A stretch of DNA of 64,000 nucleotides. It comes from Tremella fuciformis (taxonomy: Eukaryota; Basidiomycota; Tremellomycetes; Tremellales; Tremellaceae). The position numbers were made by a program, and so were the translations under genes. The stretch spans positions 2,604,001-2,668,000 of the forward strand of contig CP136492.1 of the NCBI GenBank assembly GCA_032768795.1. The letters run 5' to 3'. Of this stretch, positions 32,095-44,225 are shown in pieces (the stretch's first letter is position 1; every line of letters begins with the position of its first letter). The notes beneath the pieces are model-generated. The model saw nothing but the letters and a program-made list of their open reading frames with translations. It was not told where the DNA came from and did no database searches.

Positions 32095-34573
32095 TCAGGA
32101 TCCGCTTCTCTGCTGATCACCCTACGTTATGGTACTTACGACCCATTGTCCCACACCGGGCCCCTGGAGAGAAGACTCAGAGTACGCCGAGTTCGGCAGA
32201 GCCAATGTAAGGGGTGCATCCTCGATGTTCGGTGGCAAGGTCGCCCATCCATTGCGAGCCAGCCCATAACTAGGGTTAATATTGGAGAAGAGACCCTCGA
32301 AAAAGTCAAAGTCCCCATTCAGCATTGCCTATGTGATCAGCTGGGCCCATCATGGTTTAGAGTGAGCGCCTACTGCCAGCGAATCAGCAAGGGTATCGTC
32401 ATCGATCTTCTTCTGCTGCCTAAACCAAGGATGCGGAGGCGTGACCGCTCGCCTGGAGTTGAGTTCGCTCCACGAGAAGCACATGCGACTGACGATTGGT
32501 CTACCGAGGCAGGGTGCCTTGAGAGGTTGTGCCTCGCTATCATGCGCTTGATCTCCTTGTGCTATCGACTCAGCGGCCGACTATGTGAAAATTGAAATGC
32601 AGATGCTCACCAGAAGCTGTGCGGGACGGAAATACGGTGCAGTTCGGCCGACCATATCAGACAAGACCTGGAATGAATCGGTAAGCCTCTCGATGGCGGC
32701 CGGATCACTGTGAAGTTCCGCGGCCTGCTCGACCTGTACCCGGATGCACGAATACGCAAGACGCGGCAAGGTGTGATCCACTATGAGCAAAGGATCAGGA
32801 CCCTCTGACACAAAAGTGGCTATAAAAGTGATATGCTGTGCGTGCCGCAAGCACGCATTGCGTGTCGATGTCAGCCATCCCTCCGGGGCCGCAAGAAACA
32901 TGTGATCGGGCAGCGACTCGGGGTATCCAGAAAGAGCGAACCGATATAGTTCGAGGTGCGACAGATGCCAACGTAGGTACAGCATGACCAGAGCGGGTAG
33001 ACCAGGCCATTGTCGTCGATCACGGAATAGCTTCATGGAGAGGCGAAGTGGAGGAGGGAGGGTATCGCGGATGGCGCATAGCTTGGCGATGCATCTCGCA
33101 TAGGGCGAGGTCGGGTTCCACGGCTCGTTACCGTCTACGAAACCGCCAGTGGATTGGCGGAAAGCGAGGTGACACTGTTTGATGCAGAAGCGCACTCCCG
33201 CCAGCCGAGCATAGAATCCCGAGACACCGACATTCTGGTGAGTGGCGAGACAGGCTTGCTCGCCATCTTGCTCGAGATCTGCTGGCGGCGTCTCGATCAT
33301 GAGGCCCAGACGATAGTGGAAGCCGCTACACGGCAGCCTGACCGATATGCGCACAGCAGGGCAATAGATCGATTCGGGCGTCCCGTCAGACAGGACCCTC
33401 TCGAGACAGTAACATGCGAGATATAGCCGCCTGTCACGCTCTTGCTCGACCCAAGGGATGCTCTCTGCGACATTCTCGCGATGAAGTCCCAAGCTCAGCG
33501 CTTGTCGGTTTGCGATGGCGCAATAAACGTGACCGCGAGGGTACTGACCCTCGTGCTGAGCGTACGCCGCTAGCAGCAGGCAGGCGATGATGTTCTCTCG
33601 GGAGAACTCGGTCGACTCCATAACCAACTCACCAGCACGAGTCGCCCATTGCGCCGCGAGTCCCACCTCCTCGGCAGGGAGAACGAACCTGGCGGCTACC
33701 GCCCAAACGCACAACCGAAGGAGCAGGGAGAGGCTATCCGCACGCAGGTCTTGAAGGACCATGTCACGGTTGAGAAAGCTGTTGGCGTGGTAGTGATGGT
33801 GATAGTTGAAGTATGCAGCGAACAGACGCTCAGAACGGTCTCTTGAAGGTAATGGGCTGTGAGTTCAGTCTGAAAGCACATGGAGATGGCAGGACATGTC
33901 TCTCACCAAGTTTCGCCAAAACTGGTCGTGACAGACGCGAGTATTCCTGCCGGCGGAGGTGCACCTAAAGGGATGCGGTTCAAGCTAGGCTCTGAAGGTT
34001 GAGAGTGAGCCGTAGCAGGGGTGGTGACGAAGTTGGGGACATCAGCCTCATGACCGGTCGGCACCAGAGACAGAGCGGGTGGACGATTATCCAGAGGGAC
34101 GTGATACTCGCTGCCCGAGGTTGAAGGCTGAGGGAGGGACCGAAGACGTTGGCGGCTGGGATAGACGCACTCAAGATTATACACCACGCATCTCGAGCAG
34201 GAAGGCTTATCCTTCGAGCATTGGGAGCGGGCCTCTCGGCAACTCGTACAGGCCATCAATCTTCGTGGGTTCCGGTAGATCTGGGCAGACGAGCCATGCC
34301 CCACCGGAACCTCGTCTTTTCCCGTGAGTCGGTCGACTATAGTCCTCTGTTTTACGATGGCTCACCATCCGTACTCCCAGGCCACACGCATGCTGCATCT
34401 AGGGTGCGGCAGTTGCGACAGACGTCCTTGGCCTCGTCACATTTGACCTTTCGGGCTCGACAAGTGAGACATCCTTTTGAGTGAGCAGGAAGATAGGCCT
34501 GCGCGCCAGGAGTGAGCCTACCTGTGCGCACGCGCCGTGTCTTGCGCGGCCTCTGGTCATCTGTGGTGGACAT
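32095..34573 (-). CDS. Transcription factor with two tandem Zn2Cys6 clusters
   Basis: Six exons (34366-34573, 33907-34315, 32611-33856, 32374-32580, 32140-32328, 32095-32109) sum to 757 residues. Cluster 1 has Cys35, 38, 45, 52, 55, 62 and cluster 2 has Cys92, 95, 102, 109, 112, 119; both are CX2CX6CX6CX2CX6C, 29 residues apart and joined across intron 34316-34365. A basic stretch precedes cluster 1. The fungal_trans region spans about 220-500. The C-terminus has FDFFEGLFSNIN, acidic and typical of activation tails. Two introns are only 30 nt (32581-32610, 32110-32139); the last exon is the least certain, and an alternative stop lies at 32122. It is divergent from the exporter, with 220 bp between starts. 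Confidence 0.85.
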
Positions 34574-34793
34574 TCCTATGCTGTGAACAACCGAAAGAGC
34601 GAGGAGTAAGCTAGCGAGTGAAGGGGACCCCGAACGAAACGCACATGAGTAGCCGGAACCCCGGAAACGAGCAGCCTCGGCAAGCTCGGCTGTGCTGCAG
34701 GCGAATGCACAGACCCCGCAGTTCTTCCTCGTAGACGAGCGCCGCCTGGCCGGAGGGAACGTCGACGCATGGCAGATTCCAGATGCTTGACTG
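34574..34793. promoter_or_regulatory. Divergent intergenic region
   Basis: 220 bp between the double-zinc-cluster regulator (minus) and the exporter (plus); short enough to suggest a shared promoter. Confidence 0.45.
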
Positions 34794-37087
34794 ATGTCAA
34801 GATGGAGCCACAACGAGCTCCGTATCTCTCGCTACACAGAGATCTTCCACAAAATGATCGAGAACCAAGCCCTAAGACCCACAGACGCCTCGGGGAATGT
34901 CAATGGAGTACCAGAGGAGTCAACATCCTCGGCAACGACTCTGACAGGATCCATGGGCCATGAATGCCAAATGGACATTGAGAAGAGTCTTGAAGAATCG
35001 GGAGAGGTTGTTGCGGAGGACCAGCTCGCATCCGCCACCACCGTGGAATCTACACTGCCGAATGCGAGAGCGGACGGCCTACAAGATCAGACCAATCTTC
35101 TCCCTACCCGACAGGTCATCATCGTCTTTCTGGGTCTCAGTTCAGCTCTGTTCTGTGAGTAGGAGTCGACTTGTATTCTGGTTGAGGATCGTTGACACCA
35201 GGTGCGATGCTCAATCAGACTATCGTGTCGACGGTTCTACCAACGCTAAGCTCCGCATTCGACTCGGATGGCAATCTCGTCTCTTGGGTCGGCACGGCTT
35301 ATCTCCTCACATCGACTGTTTTTCAGCCACTTTACGGGCGTGCCAGCGACATATTCGGCCGGAAGATCATCCTCTTGGCGTCCCTGCTCATTTTCCTGAT
35401 CGGTGGCATCGCCTGCGGCGTGTCGCAGTCCATGGTCGAGCTGATTGTCTTCCGTGAGCTATTGGATCTTCCTCCACCGGACTTGATGTTGAGGCCAGGG
35501 GCGTTGTCAGGCATCGGAGCTGGTGGTATCGTGACTACAGTCAGCATAGTGATCTCGGATGTCGTGTCGCTGCAAGAAAGAGGGAAGTACCAGGGTATCA
35601 CCGGCGTTGTCATCTCGGCAGCCAACGCTCTTGGGCCGGTGATCGGAGGCCTGTTTGCAGAAAAAGCTTCATGGAGATGGTGTTTCGTAAGAGCCCACGG
35701 TCATTCACAAAGTCGGCTGACAGGCGAGTATCTCAACGCCCCTCTTTCGGCCGTATCCGTGGTCGTGGTGTTCTTCGCGCTGCCACTCAAGAAAGTGACG
35801 GGCGACGTCCGCACCAAGCTGCGCCAGATCGACTATGCCGGTTGCGTCTGTAGTACAGCGGCATCGGTCCTGATACTTCTGCCCATCAGCTGGCCAGTCG
35901 AGCATTACGCCTTGTACCATGGTCATGACTGACACGCAGGGGCGGGACCAAGTACTCTTGGACAACCGTGCCGGTGTTGGCGCCGTTGATCATCGGCGTC
36001 GCCCTCATTCCCGTTTTTGTCGTAATCGAGTTGAAAGCCGCAAGATACCCAGTGTAAGTTCTCGTCCATCTGCTGAGAACGTTTACTGACCCGCAGCATC
36101 CCTAGTACGGTCTAGACGCACCGTGCGATAGGCTACGCTCATCACAGTGCCTATGTTCAAGAATCCCCACGTCGCTACATGCGTGTTCACCTCCTTTCTG
36201 ACGGGGTTCGCGACGTTCGTCAATCTCTACTATGTGAGCTTCCGACGCTGTTCTGCAAGTGACATTGCTGACCGCCAGCTGCCGCAGTTTTATCAGGTCG
36301 TCCGAGGCGATTCCCCTCTCACGTCAGGAACGCTCATCCTACCCCTCATCGTCTTTCAGGTTGTCACGTCCTTCACCTCCGGCTGGCTCGTCTCGCGGTA
36401 CTCATGCTATCGGTGGAATCTCTTGATCGGGTACGCCGTATGGACCATCGCCTCGGGACTCTTCATCACCGTCGACGAGTACACTTCAAACGCCAAGCTC
36501 ATCGGCTACCAGATCCTCACGGGTCTGGGCAGTGGTCAAACCTTACAGATCACCCTCGTGGCGCTCCAAGCGGCTGTACCTCGCCACGAGATGGCTGTCA
36601 TCACAAGTGCCCGCAACTTTCTCCGCATGGTGGGGTCGACGCTCGCCATCGCCGCTACGGCAGCTATGCTGAACAACGTCGTCAGGTCTGCCCTCTCACT
36701 ATCTCCATCAGACCGCGCTGAGTCCAAACAGGACCATCCTATCTGACGAGGGATTTACTCCATCAATTGTATCCGCCATCGTGTCCGATCCGACCACTAT
36801 CAAGTCCATGGGCCTTTCCTCGGACCAAGTGAACTCAGCCATCAGCGCTTACAGTGCGTTCCCTCATGGCATGCGAAAGGAAGGGCTCACGCCTAGCAAG
36901 CGGTGTCAAGCGAATATACATCATGATGACAGTCCTCGCGGGCGCCCAATTTTGTCTATGTGCCCTGTTCGTCCGCGACTACTCTCTCAAACGCGCAGAT
37001 GATGAGGCCCTTAAGGCCGAGGCCAAGCGAAGGATCAAGGAGAAAAAGTCAAAACAGTTGCAGGCGCCCGGCGGAAGCGCGGCCTAG
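34794..37087 (+). CDS. MFS multidrug/polyol exporter, DHA2 (14-helix) type
   Basis: Ten exons sum to 631 codons including the stop. Family signatures are LNQTIVSTVLPT in helix 1, GRASDIFGRK, VFRALSGIGAGGIV formed across intron 35454-35498, WRWCFYLNAP across intron 35687-35728, and SARNFLRMVGS late in the protein. The N-terminal 120 residues are polar; Met at 34854 is an alternative start. Intron 35893-35939 is GC-AG, and exon 36097-36104 is only 8 nt, giving VIPMPMFK. The C-terminus is lysine-rich. DHA2 proteins export drugs, toxins or polyamines by proton antiport. Its neighbour regulator may control it; the substrate is unknown. Confidence 0.88.
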
Positions 37088-38335
37088 ATGATAGAGCTTG
37101 TCCCATGAACGAAGAAGAGCCACAAGGTTTTTCACTGACCTATGAGCAAGCCGCAGTCATCTTGGCATTCACACGATACATTCCGACAAGACACCCACCC
37201 TGGAGGGCAATCTCACGATTGGTGCGGACGGCAAGGAAGATTGCACTCATATCGCAGCTGCCTGGCGAACAAGATGGGTCTGCGCGGAATGTTTCGCGTT
37301 AATCTGAGGGAAGAAAGCGCAGCAGACTGGCCGCCATATCTCTCAACGTATCCTCTGGGGCTGTATAGGACAGATCTAAAACCCGCGTTGCCTTGTCGCC
37401 AGGGAAGACGTTGCACTTATCCTGCGCGGCTTGGATCGCCTCCTTGACGTCGTCGATCGAATGTTGCGGTCCGACCGATAAAGATGGATTTGCGTCGTGT
37501 GCCGCCTGAGGGTCAGGAATTGATGATTGAACTCGGAGGATCTGGCTCACTCGGTGATACTGATACGTTGTAAGGGATCCGTTACATGTTATGAACCGCT
37601 GTCCGGCAGCCTCAGGGACCAACAGCGCCAGTACGTGTGCTCGGGCACCTAAAGTCAGTGTGTGGACAACAGAGCCGTAACGCACAGTCTCGGACGTCGA
37701 CAAAGGAGAAAGCGGGCGATTGGAAGTCTTCGAGGGTGGTTCCCAGCTGACCATCTAGCCACTTGTAGAACGTAGCTGCTGATGAGCTTGGGATGACGAT
37801 CACTAGCGCTCACCGGTGGAAGTGTTGAGTTGCTCAGATCGGTCGCACTGATGGATGATGGGACCGAGCACGAGTGGGGGATTAATTGTCACTCCCTCCA
37901 GTTGCACCGGACTGTGTTTGACAGCATCCCAGAAGGCTTTTTCGGCTAGTGTCTTGCTGGCTGCTAATTAGCTAGCCCCAGGCCGGCCGCCAGTCGTACC
38001 TCGATATTGGTCTCGTCCGTCTGCGTCTTGTCCCGACGTCTCGCACATCTTGATGGAGTGTGCGTTCCAATCATCCTCGCAGAACCTGAGTATGTATAAG
38101 CGCACCGTCCAACTGCCCAAAAGACCCACCGATGCGGCATCGGGAGTGAGGTATCCAAGATCGCCGCGGTCGAGCTTGTGCACACCACCCTCTTCACCTT
38201 TGACCTGTGACATCAGCTGACCCATGGCGGAAATGATTGACCTGCCCCGACTTCAAGATTGATTCGAGCACACCCGTCGTCCCCTTGATAGCGGGCTCAA
38301 ATAGCTCTTCCAGCGTGGCGGCGTTGTTGTAGAAG

Positions 38336-38648
38336 TGTCAAGACCGGACGTAGGATAGTCCGCGTCGAGCTGGGAAGTCGAGGTTGCCTCGCAGGGAGTA
38401 TGCAATCGAGTAGGGTTACTAGAAGTAGACTGAGAGTACAAGAGATACATTCGACTAGAGATCTTCTCTACTCGAATGTCTACTATATGTATTCGAAAAC
38501 CGTTCAACTATACTAGACAGTCCGAGTGCCGCATTTAGCAGTTCGGCTACTTCACCCGGATGAGGCAAGTGGGCGGTTGGCTGAGTCAGGCCGTGTGGCA
38601 CTTGGCCTTGTCTCATTCCGCCACAGTCTCAGTGCCACAGTCCTGACA
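38336..38648 (-). repeat. 3' LTR of the chromovirus
   Basis: 313 bp with TGTCA...TGACA ends. It appears identical to the copy at 45442-45754. Confidence 0.95.
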
Positions 38649-38652
38649 GTCG

Positions 38653-38666
38653 CCCCCCTCTTCTTT
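38653..38666 (-). promoter_or_regulatory. Polypurine tract
   Basis: AAAGAAGAGGGGGG on the minus strand, four bases before the 3' LTR, the usual plus-strand primer of LTR retrotransposons. Confidence 0.7.
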
Positions 38667-38867
38667 GATGTCGACCCGACATCCTCGGTTGTTGACATCC
38701 TTTATTCGACGTTGCGTCCTTTGGCACTGTGTGTTCGGTTCGTTGAGGTAGATGCCACGCCTGTAAGCCCGAGAGACGCCGTTGTTTACCCCTTCATGCA
38801 AGTTGTTGTTCTGGTTGTTGTGTCCGGACTTCGTCTTTCTTGAGTCGTCTTTCGTACTGTTCTCATC

Positions 38868-40547
38868 ATGGTCGACGACGAGCTGGCCGGATTCAATGTT
38901 GAGCAGGGCATACAAGATGCCTACGATGAGGCGTACCTCGGTACGGCCTCGGCGGACGACTATCGAATTCAACTCCAGGCCGCTCGAGAGAACCTCGAAG
39001 CGCAGCCCGAAAATGCCATTTTCAAGTTCGAGGTCGACAAGCTGGTTGCTGCGGGGAAGGCGGCTTTACGTCGAGAAAGGGATAAATCCGTGAGTCGAAT
39101 GCCAGTAGACGAACTTCGAGTTAAGCTGTTAGGGTTCCTCTCCCGTAAAGTCGACTCCTGCTCGTGCTGAGTCGGTATTCCCGCCTATTCAATCGCCTTT
39201 CAAGGCTCCCCTTGGTCCCATCGGTCGTCTCTCACCCAAGAAACACATCTTGGATCCCTCTCCTATCTCTCGTCAACCACCCTTCGGCTCGAGCAGCATT
39301 CCCGAGACACCGGCTAGTCAAAAGGGTCATGCTCATCGCCCTTTGGGCTTCCCTAAGGCCGCATCTCCGCCTGCCAAAGTCGTGTCTTCGGCTACTGAGG
39401 TCGGTCTGAGCGACTTGTTCGGCTCGGCCCCCGACTCGAGCCCGGGTCAGCCGATCCCTACTCCTTCGCCGACCAAGGCAGGTCGAACTCCTAGTGGGGT
39501 GTTCCCGAGGGTTGAAGGCGAAGAGTTGGTGGTCAAGCGTCTGAATCGCGTGTATCGGTACCCGCTGAAAGAACCGGAGGTCGTTGGACACGACGACTCG
39601 AGGATCGAGTCCTTCTACTCGTGGGTCGAGTCGTATATTTCGACTCGTACTGGCGACACCGCGGATACCGGGTCGAACATCCTCGAAGCGCTCGACTCCG
39701 GCTCGTGGGGCGTCCTGATGGGGGCGGAGCGTTGTGCAGCCTGTGTGTCCCATAATCGCCCTCCCATGTCGGGCTACTCGGGTCTACTCTGCGTCTGCCC
39801 GGTTGTGGAGGTCGATGGTAGGCGGTATGTGGCGCAGAAGTACGTTTTCGACTTACCGTACTCGATTTTCGCTGACGTATAGGTGTCTTGGGTGTATGCT
39901 CAAGTCGAAACACTGCACCCTTTCGCCCAACACCGCTCTTGGGCCCCGAGCTCAACTCGTCCTCCCTGCCGACGAGGTCGTTCGTCGTAAGGGTGTTATC
40001 GCAGGGATTCACCGCCAGGCGACAGCTCTACTTGCAGACGCGAAACCCGGTCTGGCCCGTAATGCTATCTTGGAGATCTATAGAATCAATTACTCCGAAT
40101 ATCAGGTAAGTGTAGTCGGATTTCGTCTTGGTCTTGTCGAGATCTGACTTGCAGCATTTGAACCGGACTGCATTCCGCGGCGAGTCTCAAGTCGCTCTGC
40201 TAGACTCGGGTGATCCTCCGTTGGTGTCTACACTCGACTGGGGCTCTTTGGACGACGCGATGGCCGAAGGCGCTGAGGAGGGGGTTGCGGGTCCCTCGGT
40301 GGTCGGTGGGGGTGGTTTGAAGCGGCTATTGGAGGACTCGCCCGCGCCCTCCATTCACTCGTCTCCCGACCGGCACCACTCGGTTACTCGACTTCTGTCT
40401 GCCCGAGCTGAGTCCCTCGAGTCGGAATCCGACATCCCGCACCGCACGACCCGACTGCAGACCAAGGAGAAGACTGCCAGTGAGGCGAAGGCGCCACAGC
40501 GCGCCGCGCTTGGCGCCCTCAAGACGAAGCGCGGCCGCCGCAAGTGA
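38868..40547 (+). CDS. Spliced antisense gene carried by the chromovirus, unknown function
   Basis: I do not recognise this protein. Four exons (38868-39089, 39133-39839, 39883-40105, 40155-40547) with introns of 43, 43 and 49 nt sum to 515 codons including the stop, each junction keeping phase. Residues 1-74 are acidic and helical in character. Residues 75-200 are Ser/Pro-rich. A cysteine-rich core at 275-321 has Cys275, 278, 294, 296, 311, 314 and 321, suggestive of a zinc-binding fold. The C-terminus is low-complexity and ends in a basic tail, KTKRGRRK, that could be a nuclear signal. It runs opposite to gag-pol, its stop 32 bp from the pol stop, and its upstream region is the 220 bp next to the 3' LTR. 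Its TCGA-rich base usage matches the rest of the element, so it is probably not a recently captured host gene. Confidence 0.8.
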
Positions 40548-40579
40548 TTGTAGTCCAGGTTGTATTTTATGCAGAGACC

Positions 40580-43500
40580 TCATGCCGACTCCGTTCTCCA
40601 GCGCGGGGCGCGCCTTATGCGTTTCGCATCGGATACTAGGGATTCGACTTGGCTGTCCTCGATGCCCTTCATCCACGACTCGAACCGCGGGTCCCCCTTT
40701 AGAGAGTCTGTTGGTTGCCAGGTCGGTTGTTGGTACCCCTTCCATTTCACAAGGACTTGGTCCTCGAGTTGTCTTGCCTTACCCCGGGATCGTCGAGCTC
40801 GTTTCAGTACCCCTTCGACTTCGTAAAGCTCCTCCTCGCTAGTGTGTGGGGCTGGTGGCGGAGCGACCAGCGCGGGTTGCGCTTCGACTCGAGCCCCACG
40901 AACGTGCGACAAGAGCTCTACGTTGAAGACTGGGTGAACTCGATTGGCGACCAATTCCGGAGGCAGGTCCAGTTTATATGCGTTCTCGTTTATCCTTTCT
41001 AGTATGGAGTACGGTCCTACGTGACGGTGGTCGAATTTCCTAGTCGGACGGAGCGTGCGCAAGTTCTTGCCATTTAGCCAGACTTTGTCCCCTACTTGGA
41101 AGTCCGGTGTACGTCGACGCTTATCATATTGCTTCTTCCACCCTTCTTGGGCTCTGAGCAAGTTCCCTCGTATTCGATGGTGCAGCTGTTCTAGCTGCTG
41201 AACCCGGTCGGCGGCTGCTGGAACTTGCAGGTCGGACAGGTCTCCTGGCGGATCGACTAGGGTCGTACGATATGCTCTCCCGGTGTAGGCCTCCAGGGGG
41301 CTCATACCCAGCGAGGCGTGGTGCGTGCTATTGTAGCAGAACTCCGCGTGCGGCAGTAGGGGCACCCAATTGTCTTGTTCGAGGTTCACATAGTTGCGTA
41401 GGTACTGTTCCAGCCACTGGTTCGTTCTCTCGGTTTGTCCGTCTGTTTGTGGGTGGTATGCTGTCGAGTAGCGCAGGTTGGTTCCTAGGCCTTGGCAGAA
41501 GGCTTTCCAGAATTTGGATACGAACAGACTCCCACGATCCGACACTATGCTGTCGGGTATGCCGAAACGAGTATATACTCTATCCGTGAAGATTTCGGAC
41601 ATTCCTTTAGCGGTGATCGACTTGTGACAGGGCGCGAATACTGCCATCTTCGAGAAGCGATCCACGACAACCATGATGGAGTCGTAGGTATTCGAGGTGG
41701 GCAGGTCGACTATGAAGTCCACAGACAGGTCTGCCCATGGTCGTAGTGGCGGTTCGAGCGGTCGAAGGAGGCCGTACGGTTTCTGTCTCGAGGGCTTGTT
41801 TCTTTGGCACTTCTCGCACTCCGCCGCAGATTTCTCTACATCCGTCTTGATGTTTGGCCACCACCAGTGTTGCCTAATTGCCTGATAAGTCTTTCGGGGT
41901 CCAGGGTGACCGGCCGAGACTATATCATGATGTGCCTCGATGACCTCTGTCCGAGACTTCGAGGGACAGTAGTATGCTTTCGAGTGTCTATAGTATCCTT
42001 GCGTGTCTTGGGTTACTTTTCCGTCCGCGATCAATGATCCTAGCTCGTCGTCCCCTTCGTACAAGTCGGACGGCGTCTTGCCCAGCAGCTGTACTTGTAG
42101 GGAGAGTAGCAACTGTTCTGAGGACAGGAGCGGTCGGAAATTGTGTCCGTTGAGTTCCTGAGACAGGCTCGTGGCTGTCGAGTCGGTGGGGAGGTAATCC
42201 GGTCTTCGACTGAGGGCGTCCGGTTTAGTACTTTGCTTCCCCGAACGATAGGAGATCTCGAAGTTGAAGTCTGCCATCATCTCTGCCCATCGTGCCTGTC
42301 GTCGGGTCAGTTGCTTGGTTGACAAGAAGGTTTCCAGGCTGCGGTGGTCGGTGAGCACTTGTGTCCGGTGTCGGGCACCTTCCAGGTAGTGTCGCCATTC
42401 CTTGAAAGCGTACACGATTGCCAAGAATTCCTTGTCGTGTATCGGGTAGTTCAACTCGGCTGGCGACATGACTCGACTCGAATATGCGACTGGGCGCAGC
42501 CCATTCTCCCCGTCTTTCTGGGATATGACTGCCCCGATCGCGAAATCGGACGCGTCGGTCTCTACCACGCATTCCTGGTCTGGGTCATAGTGTTTCAGGA
42601 CGGGTCCGGTCGTCATTTTCGTCTTGAGCAGGTCGAACGCCGCCTGGTGCGGTTCCGACCAGGAGAACGGGGTCGACTTCCGAGTGAGTTCGTGCAGTGG
42701 CTTAGCTACCTTGGCGAACCCTGCTATGAACCTTCGATAGAAGTTTGCAAAACCCAGGAAGGATTGGACTTCCTTGACGTTCCGAGGTGCTGGCCATGCC
42801 GACACCGCTCGCACCTTGTTCGGGTCCATCGATACGCCCTTCGGGTCGATGATGTAGCCCAGGAACTCTACGGAGTCGGTATGGAACTGGCACTTGTCGT
42901 GTTTTGCGAACAGTTCGAATTTCCGCAGTCGTTGTAGGACTTCTTTGACGTGCCTCTCGTGCTCGCTCCGTGACTTCGAGAAGATAAGTATGTCGTCCAG
43001 ATAGACTATGACGAAAATGTCCAGCACATCGCGGAATATGTGGTTCATCAAGTGTTGGAATGAGGCTGGGGCATTCGTGAGGCCGAATGGCATCACTCGG
43101 TACTCGAACAGCCCGAACCGAGTTCTGAATGCGGTTTTCCATTCTTCCCCGGCGGCGATCCGGAGGAGGTTGTACGCGCCACGTAGGTCTATTTTTGAGT
43201 AGATAGTGGCCGCACGGAGTTGGTCTAGTAGATCTCCGATCAACGGTAGGGGATAACGGTTCTTGACGGTTATGTTATTCAACTTGCGGTAGTCCACGCA
43301 GAGGCGTAAGGATCCGTCTTTCTTCTTTACGAATAAAATTGGCGAGGCCGCTGGCGACTCCGAAGGTACGATAAAGCCTTTCTTGAGGTTCGTATCCAAG
43401 TAGTCTCGGAGGGCCTCCTGTTCGGTCACGGACAGCGAGTAGATCGGGCCGAATGTCGGCTCAGCGCCGTCGAGTAGCGGGATGCGGTGGTCGAAAGGCC

Positions 43501-44225
43501 TATGAGGAGGTAGCTTGGTGGCCTCCGACTCCGAGAAGACATCCAGGAACTCGTGGTATTCCGTAGGTACCACTTCCTCCATCCGAGGTGGGTCCACGGA
43601 GATGGCTCGTAGGTAGATCGCCCCCTTGGGTTCGTCCGTAATCTGTTCGAATGCCTCGGCCGAGATGAGGGAGATTGCTTTTAGTTTTCCCGACTTGCCC
43701 TGGTGTGATCTCGAGGGAGGAGGTTGAATGGCCAGGTTATCCCAGTCGAGCGTTGGCTTGACTTCTTTGAAGAATGGCGCCCCAAGGATGATGGGGCCCA
43801 CATCTAGTCTGGCGACCAGAAATGTAGCTGTGTAAGGCTGGAACCCTTCCCCTAGCAAGAGGGTGAGGGTAACCTCTTGTTCGATAGCGCTGCGGGAGCC
43901 ATCCGCTAATCGTAGGGTCTGTTTGATTCTAGAAGGGCGCAATTCGAGTTTCGACTCGATGGCGTAGGTTTTCTCTATAAAGTTCCGGGAGGCCCCGGTG
44001 TCGAGCAGCGCTCGGGAGACTAGTGATTGTTTGTTTGCGATCGCGACAGGTATATGGAAAAGGTCTGGGGTATCAGGAATAGCTGGCGTCGAGATTGGGA
44101 GTGCGGCGAAGGTGGCGGTCACGCTGAGGCGTACCTCGCCGCCGCGGGGCTGGGGTACGCCAACTTGTTTTCCGAATCGTCTTTGTCGAATTTCGTATGA
44201 TCGAGGTTGGCGTTCGCATTCGGTG
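40580..44225 (-). CDS. pol: Pol polyprotein of the chromovirus
   Basis: Open frame of at least 1,180 codons with no ATG start; it overlaps the end of gag by about 100 nt in the -1 frame and is numbered here from 44122. Protease has ALLDTGAS at residues 39-46. Reverse transcriptase spans about 250-430 with YLDD at 374-377. RNase H spans about 515-640 with ETDASD. Integrase has a zinc-binding HHCC segment (about 732-772) and catalytic Asp802, Asp861 and Glu898, followed by a GPY module near 1035. A chromodomain lies at 1098-1150 (YEVEGVLKRAR to VLVKWKGY). All active-site motifs are present and there is no internal stop. Expression probably needs -1 frameshifting or an equivalent bypass. Confidence 0.95.
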
